From NCBI GenBank assembly GCA_948144175.1, contig CANXME010002001.1, positions 1,488,501 through 1,552,500 on the forward strand: DNA of 64,000 bases, read 5' to 3'. The notes under the pieces are model-generated. The model saw only the letters and a program-made list of their open reading frames with translations. It was not told the origin of the DNA and did not search any database. Source of the DNA: Closterium sp. NIES-65. Its lineage: Eukaryota > Streptophyta > Zygnematophyceae > Desmidiales > Closteriaceae. Position numbers and translations under genes: made by a program. Shown here one piece after another: positions 10,297 through 18,218 of this stretch. The number at the start of each line of letters is the position of its first letter. Within the stretch, counting starts at the first letter, position 1.

Positions 10297-10964
10297 GTGT
10301 TAAGGCTCCCCATTGCCCACAGGAGAAGCCTACACAGATGCAAAGGCTTAATGGAAGGTTCCAGGCCAAGACAAAGCTGAATCGGCCTCGGATAAATCCT
10401 TCTAACCCAACTCAGTTGAAAACTGATATGGAGTCAGCAGCTTCGAGCGCAGGACCGAGGGATGATCTATTCGACGTACCCTATGATCCTATAAGCGAGA
10501 CCATCTACGGTTACTCGGAGCAGCAACAACCACTACTACTCGAGGTGATCTGCAACGGGCGATGCCTCCAGGCACTAGTAGAGAGTGGTGCATCCCACTC
10601 GGTGTGCGACCGCGGGACGTTGGAGAAAATTGGAGAACCTTCGGAGGAGACCAAGTTCACGGCAACGATGGTGGACGGTACGAAACTTCCCATCCACGGC
10701 GAAGCATCACTGCAGCTGCACATAGGGGCGCTGTGGTGGAAGCCGACGTTGCCGATCACGAATATCAAAGGTCTAGATTTCATCTTGGGGCGAGATTTCC
10801 TGAAGCGGTTCAACCCCGAGATCGACTGGGTCAACAGGAAGGCGTGCATCTACAACAACGGGAAACGAGTGGACCTGCGAAGTTGGACGGATACAGGGAG
10901 TGTTCCTGAAACAACATTGACATGGTTTGAACAAACGGTGAACGAGAGTAACACGTGTTATTAA
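10297..10964 (+). pseudogene. Gypsy A1 protease region with catalytic Asp changed
   Basis: Continues the gag-protease frame after the DNA transposon (TVLRLPIAHR-type start, then QRLNGRFQAKTKLNRP). The retropepsin part has LLLEVICNGRCLQALVESGASHS and FILGRDFLKRFNPEIDW. The catalytic triplet reads ESG; A2 has DSG at the same place (ALVDSGASHS), so A1 has lost the catalytic aspartate. The frame ends NTCY-TAA at 10962-10964, nine nucleotides before the ATG of the next frame. Confidence 0.85.
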
Positions 10965-10973
10965 GCACTGGTT

Positions 10974-12020
10974 ATGGCAGCAGCAGAGGAGGAGAAGCCG
11001 AGTTCGGAGCTACCAGCAGCAGTGAAGGAGGTCTTGGAGCAGTACAAGGATATAATGCCCGACGACCTACCTGCAGGCGTACCTCCAGCACGCACCCACG
11101 AGCACGAGATCGTGGAGGAACCAAGTGCGAAACCCGTCTCACGTGCACCATACCGACTGAGTCCGACTGAACTGACAGACATGAAGAAACAGATAGAGTA
11201 TCTACTGGACAGACAACTGATCCGCCCATCCACCTCTCCCTACGGTGCACCAGTTCTCCTCACTCCAAAACCAGACAGCAGTCTACGGATGTGCATCGAC
11301 TACCGCGCACTGAACAAACCTATAGTAAAAAACAAATACCCCATACCGTGCATCGACGACCTTCTGGATCAACTGCGTGGTGCAACAGTCTTTTCGAAGC
11401 TGGACCTACGGTCGAGTTACTGGCAGATCAAGATGGCGGACAACTCGATCCACAAGACGGCGTTCCGTACCATATACGGCTCCTACGAATACTTGGTGAT
11501 GCCGTTCGGACTCTGCAACGCACCAGCAACGTTCCAGGCAGAGATGACTCACATCTTACGGCCCCTGTTGGACTAATGCGTGGTGGTGTACGTGGACGAC
11601 ATTCTCATCTACTCCAAGACCTGAAGGAGCACGTGGAGCATCTACGGAAGGTGTTTGAGATCCTGCGGAAAAACAAGTTCTACGTGAAGCTGTCGAAGAG
11701 CGACTTCGCGCTGAAGAAGGTGCAATTTCTTGGGCACGTGGTGAGTGCCGAGGGAGTACACGTGGACCCGCGGAAGATCAAAGCCGTGAAGAAGTGGAAA
11801 GTACCGGAGAACATGAAGGAGTTGCAACAGTTCCTAGGCTTTGCCAACTACTACTACAAGTTCGTGCCGCTGTACGCCAAGATAGCAGCGCCACTGACCG
11901 ATCTACTGAAAAAGGATACACCCTACAAATGGGATACTCCTCATCAGCAAGCCATGGAGCAGCTACAGATAGCACTGACTACAGCGCCGGTACTCATCCT
12001 ACCAGATCCAGACAAGGACT
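10974..12020 (+). pseudogene. Gypsy A1 reverse transcriptase, frameshifted and truncated
   Basis: Starts [15 protein letters not shown] motifs: [40 protein letters not shown], then a TAA at 11575-11577, then [13 protein letters not shown] with the YVDD active site, a frameshift, and the connection region (FLGHVVSAEGVHV, LQQFLGFANYYYKFVPLYAKIA). RNase H begins at LILPDPDKD and is cut at 12020 by the copia-2 LTR. A2 has a similar sequence with the frame intact over this junction. Dead. Confidence 0.9.
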
Positions 12021-12145
12021 TGTCAAAGTCTTATACTATAGTCTGTGTAGGCTGTAGTGGGGTAGACACTATAGGGTACAACACTTCTAGGTTTCCTACT
12101 TGTACCCACCTGCTTTCTAGTTCATTCATCCCTCATTTCTTCTCA
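12021..12145 (+). repeat. Copia-2 5' LTR
   Basis: Begins TGTCA and ends CA directly before the PBS. It shares the core GTGTAGGCTGTAGTGGGGTA and GGGGTACAACAC with copia D LTRs at 44529 and 51485, to which it is clearly related. Confidence 0.85.
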
Positions 12146-12163
12146 TGGTATAGAGCAGGTTCC
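12146..12163 (+). other. Copia-2 primer-binding site, iMet-like with missing base
   Basis: TGGTATAGAGCAGGTTCC follows the LTR directly. The usual plant copia PBS is TGGTATCAGAGC (initiator Met tRNA). Here one C is missing after TGGTAT. Copia D has the same sequence at 44655. Confidence 0.65.
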
Positions 12164-12289
12164 CTAGTGGGAACGCTTCCTTGGGCCCACCACTGAAACG
12201 TTTTTTTCTGACCGGAGCGACAGTCGCTCCTGCCCGAGGCGCGCCTTGTGGGCTGCCCTTCTGTCGAGCTCTCTTAGAGGCCCCTCTCA

Positions 12290-13290
12290 CGGGCCCTCGC
12301 GCCACCCTTAGCGGCCCCGTCGCCGCCCCTAGCGGCCCCGTAGCCGCCCTTCCAGGCCCCTCGCGGCCCCTAGCAGCCCCGTCGCCGCCCCTACGCGGCC
12401 CGGTCGCCGCCCCTAGCGGCCCTGTCGCTGCCCCTAGCGGCCCCGTTGCCGCCTCCTTCCCTACGCTGCCCCGTTGCCGCCCCTACACGGCCCCGTCGCC
12501 GCCCCTAGTGGCCCCGTCGCTGCCCCTATGCGGCCCCGTCGCCGCCCCTAGCGGCCCCGTAGCCGCTCCCCTCCCTACGCGGCCCCGTCGCCGCCCCTAC
12601 GCGGCCTCGTCGCCGCCCCTAGTGGCCCCGTCGCTGCCCCTAGCGGCCCCGTCGCCGCTCCCCTCCCTACGCGGCCCCGTCGCCGCCCCTACGCGGCCCC
12701 GTCGCCGCCCCTACGCGGCCCCGTCGCCACCCCTAGCGGCCCCGTCGCTGCTCCCCTCCCTACGCGGCCCCGTCGCCGCCCCTACGCGGCCCCGTCGCCG
12801 CCCCTAGCGGCCCCGTCGCCGCCCCTACGCGGCCCTGTCGCCGCCCCTAACGGCCCCGTCGCCTCCTCCCTCCCTACGCGGCCCTGTCGCCGCCCCTACG
12901 CGGCCCCGTCGCCGCCCCTAGCGGCCCCGTCGCCGCCTCCCTCCCTACGCGGCCCCGTCACCGCCCCTACGCGGCCTCGTAGCCGCCCCTACGCGGCCCC
13001 GTCGCCGCCCCTAGCGGCCCCGTCGCCGCTCCTCTCCCTACGCGGCCCCGTCGCCGCCCCTAGCGGCCCCGTCGCCGCCCCTACCCGGCCCCGTCGCTGC
13101 CCCTAGCGAGCAGCCGAGCCGCCGAGCCGCCCAGCAGCTGAGCCGCCGAGTCGCCCAGCAGCCGAGCCGCCCCTGGAGCAGCCGCCCCTAGAGCAGCCGC
13201 CACTGCAGCAGCCGCCCCTACAGCAGCCGCCCCCGGAGCAGCCGCCCCTGGAGCAGCCGCCCCTACAACTGCCGCCCCTGGAGCAGCCAC
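12290..13290 (+). repeat. Copia-2 leader: ~20-bp GC-rich tandem array
   Basis: Dozens of units of the type CCCCTAGCGGCCCCGTCGCCG, with AG/TCCCTACGCGG variants grouped in a ~100-bp higher order, then a change at about 13100 to GAGCAGCCGCC units. It lies between PBS and gag. Open frames here are artefacts of the periodicity. Confidence 0.9.
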
Positions 13291-13298
13291 CCCTGCAG

Positions 13299-14070
13299 TT
13301 GCCGCGTAGCTCTCGCTCTATAGTGGTAGTGGCATCGCCGTTGCCGCCGTCGTACGCCTGCCCTTCTCGCCACTGGTCAGCACTGCCCTGCCCGTACTGC
13401 TGTTACTGCTGCTCTTACTGCTGCTGCTCTTTCTACTGCTACTGCTGCTCCTGGCGTGGCCTGATGCAGCTCCAGCGTCGCCCGCGTGAGTCCCTCACCC
13501 CCCAACAGCTTCGTAAGTGGTACGCTAGTTGGGGTTGTCGGGTTGGCCGTAGTGGGAGTCGTCCTGGAGTGAGTCGTTCCACAGTTGCTTGTAGTGGCCA
13601 GGTGCAGGTGCAGCGTCGCCCGCGTGAGTCCCTCACCCCCCAACAGCTTCGTGAGTGGTACGCTAGTTGGGGTTGTCGGGGTGGCCTGTAGTGGGAGTCG
13701 TCCTGGAGTGAGTAGTTTGGCAGCTACTTGTAGTGGCCAGGTGCAGCCTCAGCGTCGTCCGCGAGTGGTCCTTTCGCCCCAGCAGCTTTGTGAGTGGTAC
13801 GCTCAGCGTGACGGGTCACGGGGTACTGCTCGCTGTCTGTACGTCATTCGCACTGGTGCTTGGACTGGTCAGCCTTGCGGGACGTTTGGTCACGCAGAGT
13901 CCCACTACTTCGCCCGTCTGAGCGACGCTTGGTGTACAGCGTTTGGCGACGTGGCTGGGCTCCCCAACTGGGTGGAGCTGCTTCGGCTGCGGGTAGATAT
14001 CTATACTCTTGACTATGATGCTATCCTCACTGCCATGTATGCATTGCCTACTAGTGATGAAGGTGACTAA
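13299..14070 (+). pseudogene. Copia-2 gag remnant with 138-bp tandem triplication
   Basis: The gag N-terminus seen in copia D and copia-1 (MATPSVLTF-type) is absent. What remains is three direct copies with period 138 bp (cores CAGCGTCG at 13473, 13611 and 13749), each encoding a variant of RPRESLTPQQLREWYASWG. Copy 3 runs into the Cys motif CLYVIRTGAWTGQPCGTFGH and then FARLSDAWCTAFGDVAGLPN and ILTAMYALPTSDEGD. Stops lie between copies 2 and 3. Confidence 0.8.
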
Positions 14071-15684
14071 GGTGTTCCGCCTGACCCGGGCATTGAGGCT
14101 GCTGCTCTAGGTGCTGGTGAGGCTGCTGCTCTAGGTGCTAGTGCGTCTGCTGCCCCAGGTGCTGGTGAGTCTGCTCTCTCAGGTCCAACGTCGGCTCAGG
14201 CCTTACACACCTTCATCCTTGACTCGGGTGCTTCCCGCTCCTTCTTTCGAGACCGCACCACACTTACGCCGCTTAGTCGGCCGGTTGCGGTCTCCCTGGC
14301 GGACCCTTCTAGGGGTCCTGTCCTTGCTAGCTTCTCCACTATCTTACCGTGCCCGGCAGCCCCCTCTGGCACCCTGTCAGGTCTCTACCTCCCCTCGTTC
14401 TCTACGAACTTGGTGATTGGAGCTGATCTACAGGATAGGGGTGTTGACCAGTTCACTCCCGCGAGTCAGCGGGTGACCCACTGCACGTGTGCTCGGACAG
14501 GCCGACACTTGGCCACGTTCACCCGTCGGCCGGGGTCAAGCCTGTACACACTTACTACTGAGTCTCCTCCGACTGCTGAGTCTGGTCAGGTAGCTACGTC
14601 GAGTCAGGTGTTTGCTGCAGCGTCCAGGTCTGGTCCTGAGTCTGCTCCCTGCTCGTGTCATCTCCTGTCCCACCAGACTCTCCTTTGGCACCACCGCCTT
14701 GGTCACCCCTCCCTGCCTCGTCTCCAAGGCATGGCCTCCCGTGTCCTTGTCTCTTGTCTCCTCCGGTCTCTCCCTCCTCTACCTCCGGGGCCTGCCCCTA
14801 CCTGCGTCCCCTGCGTAGAGGGGCGACAGCACGCCGCGCCTCACTCCTCCGAGTTTCCTCCGACAGAGGCTCCTCTGCTGACTCTCTTCATGGATGTGTG
14901 GGGCCCCGCCCGCGTCCGTGGCCAGGGGCACGAGCGTTACTTCCTGTTGGTGGTTGACGACTACTCGTATTACACCACAGTCTTCCCCTTGCGCAGCAAG
15001 GGTGACGTCACTGAGGTGTTGATCGACTGGATCCGCGCAGCTCGTCTCCAGCTCAGAGAGAGTTCCGGCTCGGACTTTCCTGTTCTGCGTCTGCACTCTG
15101 ACAGAGGCGGGGAGTTTTCCTCTGGCCGTCTGGGAGCCTTCTGTCGAGCACAGGGCATCCGCCAGACCTTCACGCTTCCGGCCTCTCCACAGCAAAATGG
15201 GATTGTTGAGCGCCGCATTGGCATGGTCATGGACGTCGCTCATACGTCCATGATCCATGCGGCTGCCCCCCATTTTCTGTGGCCGTTTGCGGTTCAGTAC
15301 GCAGCGCATCAGCTCAACCTTCAGCCCCAGGTCTCCTTGCCAGAGACCTCCCCCACCTTGCGGTGGACGGGGAAGGTTGGCGATGCGTCTGCGTTTCGGG
15401 TCTGGGGATCTCGGGCGTTTGTCCGCGACTTGTCTGCGGACAAGCTGTCCCCCTGTGCTGTTCCCTGCGTCTTCCTTGGCTTCCCCCCTGACGCGCCTGG
15501 GTGGCAGTTTTACCACCCCAGCTCGCGCCGTGTTCTGTCCTCCGAGGACGTCACCTTTGACGAGTCGGTGCCTTACTACCGTCTCTTCCCCTACCATACT
15601 GCTCCCCTCCCCCCGCCGCCGCTCTTCCTTGTGCCAGGTCCTCCCCCGGTAGACCCCCTCCTCCCTCAGGGTCCTGCCCCATGA
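14071..15684 (+). pseudogene. Copia-2 protease and integrase
   Basis: The protease part FILDSGASRSFFRDRTT lies near 14215-14270 with the DSGA active site. GAG-pre-integrase and integrase follow from 14410: LWHHRLGHPSLPRL and CVPCVEGRQ form the HHCC zinc site; the DDE core shows FMDVWGPARVRGQG with LLVVDDYSYYTTVF, LRLHSDRGGEFSS, and SPQQNGIVERRIG with the catalytic Glu. The Asp-rich copia C-terminal part (FRVWGSRAFVRD, PCVFLGFPPDAPGWQFY, VLSSEDVTFDESVPYY) is intact. The frame stops at 15682-15684. Upstream frame shifts separate it from gag. About 425 residues of uninterrupted integrase make this one of the best-kept copia integrases here. Confidence 0.9.
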
Positions 15685-15687
15685 GGT

Positions 15688-16187
15688 GTGTCCCAGGTAG
15701 ACGCAGTCGAGCTTGTCGAGGTAGCTGTTGACTCTGGTGCTGCTAGAGGTGCTGAGCCTGCGGGTGCCGGGTCTGGGGGTGCTGAGTCCAGGGGTGCGGA
15801 GCTTGGGGGTGCTGAGCCTGGGGGTGCTGAGTCTGGGGGTGCTGAGCCTGAGGGTGCTGAGTCTGGGGGTGCTGAGATTGGGGGTGCTGACCCTGGGGGT
15901 GCGCAGCCTAGGGGTGCTGGGTCCGCTCGTGTGGCCTCTTGGGGTGCTTCGTCGAGGCGGGAGCCACTCTCTCCGCAGGAGCTGCGCGAGTGGTTTGCCC
16001 GGCGCTGGAGCCGTGCTGCTGGAGCTGGTGGTACTACTATTGCTGCTAGTCCCAGAGGTACTCGTACTGGCGGTGCTGGAGCTGCTGGGACTAGGGGTGC
16101 TGCTGGGACTGCTAGAGTTGGTCCTGCTGGTGGTACTGCTGGAGCTACTGGCGGTACTGGAGCTACCAGTCCTACTGGAGTTGGTGC
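15688..16187 (+). repeat. Copia-2 integrase-RT hinge: 15-bp repeat encoding GGAE(P/S)
   Basis: Tandem GCTGAGCCTGGGGGT-type units (about 15733-15920) encode GAEPGGAESGG runs. They are followed by SSRREPLSPQELREWFARRW, a copy of the peptide seen in gag, then a second Gly/Thr/Ala-rich repeat (GTRTGGAGAAGT) up to the deletion junction. Confidence 0.9.
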
Positions 16188-16188
16188 T

Positions 16189-16996
16189 GCCTAGAGGGAG
16201 TCAAGACTACAGTCTATACTGACTACTGCAGTCTCAAATACATGAAGTCGCAGCCGACGCTCTCACGACGACAGATGCAGTGGGTGGACTTCTTAGAAAC
16301 TCACTTCCACTACGACATCGTCTACAAGCCTGGGCTACACAACAAGGCAGACGTGTTGAGCCGCCCCGGTCATGTAGCTGGCATCCAGCTTGACGGGATG
16401 AACCCTCTTCTCAAGGGTCTATTCCAACATGGGTACTCCGTGGACGCAGAGATCGCTACTGCATAGATCAAGAAGCTGTTACAGTGGGAGAAAGACTTAG
16501 CTGTAAGGAAGGGTTAAGGAAAGATTTGGGTACCGAATTACGCCCCGCTACGGCAGATCCTATTGGAGGAGTTTCACGACGTACCATACCGGGACATTTC
16601 GGGAGCAACAAGACGTTAGTGGGAATAGCAAAGTAATATTACTGGCCCGGGATGGAAGCAGACGTAGAGCAGTTCGTCAACTCTTGCGACACGTGCCAGC
16701 GGATGAAGAACAGCAAGTAGAAAAAAGCAGGGTTACTTCAGCCTCTACCTGTATCGGAGCAGCCATGGCAGGTCGTTAGCCTCGACTTCATCACAGGACT
16801 TCCCTCGACCTCACGGGGACATGATTCCATCCTCGTGGTGATCGACAAGTTCTCCAAAATGGGTCACTTCATACCGACCAACGCCACAGCTACAGCTGAA
16901 GCAACTGCTCGCCTCTTCTTCAACCGCATCATCACCATCCACGACATCCCCGCTACACTCATCTCAGACAGAGACCCCAAATTCACGAGTACGTTT
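16189..16996 (+). pseudogene. Gypsy A1 RNase H end and integrase N-terminal half
   Basis: Resumes gypsy A1: SLKYMKSQPTLSRRQMQWVDFLETHF and ADVLSRPGHVAG are the RNase H end. The HHCC region (FHDVPY...CDTCQRMK) is degraded by stops at about 16465 and 16515 and by frameshifts. The integrase core shows MVIDKFSKMGHFIPT, TARLFFNRIITIHDIPATLISDRDPKFTST and is cut at 16996 by copia-1. A2 carries the continuous version at 60608-59721. Confidence 0.85.
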
Positions 16997-17124
16997 TGTC
17001 AGAATGAGAGAAGTGGTTAGACTAGCAAGATTGGGAGTACAAGTAGGAAAACCCTAGAATGATGTACCCCCTAAGGCTAAACCCTCTGTAGCCTTCAGAA
17101 CAGTAACATATACAATGTTTGACA
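16997..17124 (-). repeat. Copia-1 3' LTR
   Basis: On the minus strand runs TGTCAAACATTG...TCTGACA and is preceded by a CTATGGGGGTG purine tract. Pairs with 30806-30933. Confidence 0.9.
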
Positions 17125-17364
17125 CACCCCCATAGGCTAAATGGGGGAGAACAAGGGGTCACAAGACCAGTCAAGAAAGACAAAGCAAGCTCAGGGTGAA
17201 TCACAACGTCACCACACACTCTGAGCACAAGCAAGAGGCCACAAGGCCAGTTCACATGCAAAGGCATATATGTAACACAAGCATCACAGTGATCTATACC
17301 TAGCAAAGCAAGCATGCAGGTATAGAAATATAGATCACAGTACAGGCAAAGTGTACAACAAGTG
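17125..17364 (-). other. Copia-1 3' untranslated region and purine tract
   Basis: Non-coding stretch between RNase H and the 3' LTR. Similar sequence lies after the RNase H of copia D (51288-51484) and copia C (33712-33950): GCTCAGAGTGTGTGGTGACG-like and TCTTGTGACC(C/T)CTTG blocks recur. Confidence 0.75.
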
Positions 17365-17772
17365 AGGAAAAGTGGGCACAAGCCCTAGCAAAGTGTTGAA
17401 ATGCTGATGATCACCAGACTGAAGTGCCTTGGTGAATATATCAGCAGTGTTGGCCTGAGTAGCCACGTAACGCAGACGAAGCTGACAACGCTGCTGCAAC
17501 TCTCAAGCCAAGAAGTAACGTAGAGCAATGTGCTTTGTTCTGTGCTCTAGTTTGTGCTCCTCACACAAGGCAATGGCAGCCTTGTTGTCGACGTACAGCA
17601 CTGGAGGAGAACGAGGCCGCTCTCCTAGGTCGGTCAGCAGGTAGGTGAGCCAGCATAACTCCTGTGCAGCCATAGCCTTGGCGTAGATCTCAGCGTGAGA
17701 ACTGAAGACGAACGCGTAGAACGCCACAAAACTCAGCCAGAGCCAAGGCTGAAGGTGTAACCTTGTGACGAC
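17365..17772 (-). pseudogene. Copia-1 RNase H, C-terminal part
   Basis: Encodes EIYAKAMAAQELCWLTYLL, PPVLYVDNKAAIALCEEHKLEHRTKHIALRYFLA in pieces, then TGA at about 17504 in place of Arg (copia D reads LARELQQRG), then VATQANTADIFTKAL. The upstream part of the same domain lies beyond the insert at 25819. Copia D 50870-51287 shows the uninterrupted form. Confidence 0.85.
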
Positions 17773-18189
17773 TGTCAACGCATATGCAAGGGATGCATAT
17801 GCAATAACAGTAGAGTGCGGTGCTGGGAAGTAGTATAGCAAATAGCTAAGAATGCATTGAGGTAGATAGATAAGAAGTAGTGTAGGAGGTGTAGCCAGTA
17901 GCGAAGTGTCGGTTGCAAAGGGGTGCAGAAAGGGGGAAATATGTGGGAGCGGTTGGGATGAAGGGGGAAAAGCACCGAAGGGCGAAATGTGGGATTCGAA
18001 CAAATCCCAACCTCGAGCCGCACATTGGAAATGTGCAAGCCGAGGTTGGGTAAGGTCACCCACGCCCACTCACTCGATGCCTATTGTTCAGTATTCTTTC
18101 ATACTAGTGCAGGGCTGTTATCCTAGCTACTACACGCGGTGGCACAGCACTAAGAAAGAACCGGTGGGGTGAGGGAGTGATCCCGTTCA
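17773..18189 (+). repeat. DNMT-gypsy 5' LTR (417 bp)
   Basis: Bounded by TGTCA and TTCA. Contains ATATGCAAGGGATGCATATGCA near the left edge (two ATGCATAT-like blocks), a strong stem-loop at 18006-18050 and the self-primer candidate at 18080-18094. Confidence 0.9.
18006..18050 (+). promoter_or_regulatory. Nested inverted repeat in the DNMT-gypsy LTR
   Basis: CCCAACCTCG (18006-18015) pairs perfectly with CGAGGTTGGG (18041-18050); inside, GCACATT (18020-18026) pairs with AATGTGC (18030-18036). The right LTR keeps the outer stem and has one mismatch inside. It lies 30 nt upstream of the self-primer segment, so it could be a promoter element, a binding site or an RNA hairpin. Confidence 0.7.
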
Positions 18190-18203
18190 TACTGAACAAT
18201 AGG
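18190..18203 (+). other. DNMT-gypsy primer-binding site, self-complementary to its LTR
   Basis: TACTGAACAATAGG starts one base after the LTR. It is the exact complement of 18080-18093 in the LTR (15 nt counting the last LTR base). It does not begin TGG as a tRNA-type PBS would. This matches Tf1/sushi-type self-priming, where the 5' end of the element RNA folds back on the PBS. The right LTR carries the same primer segment near 25613. Confidence 0.8.
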
Positions 18204-18218
18204 ACGCGACACGCAGTC

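Larger units (their letters stand above)
12021..16188 (+). mobile_element. Copia-2: Ty1/copia element with 5' LTR, 3' half deleted
   Basis: 5' LTR 12021-12145 (TGTCAAAG...TTCTCA), PBS from 12146, GC-rich leader to about 13290, gag to 14070, protease, integrase to 15684 and a Gly/Ala/Glu-rich hinge to about 16187. Reverse transcriptase, RNase H and the 3' LTR are missing. The right edge joins gypsy A1 at CCTAGAGGGAG, a sequence present in A2 at the matching point, and about 60 codons of A1 RNase H are lost with it. The simplest reading is insertion followed by one deletion spanning copia's 3' half and adjacent gypsy sequence. The target flank at 12016-12020 is GGACT. Confidence 0.85.

Noticed and set aside
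12181-12807. Long + strand open frame (APSGPVAAPS...)
   Set aside because: Encoded by copia-2 leader minisatellite; no motif, and the gag lies downstream.
14779-15597. Minus-strand open frame of about 270 codons opposite copia-2 integrase
   Set aside because: Antisense shadow; the + strand carries the complete integrase.
18190-18203. tRNA-primed PBS for the DNMT-gypsy
   Set aside because: Does not start with TGG (complement of CCA) and matches its own LTR perfectly.
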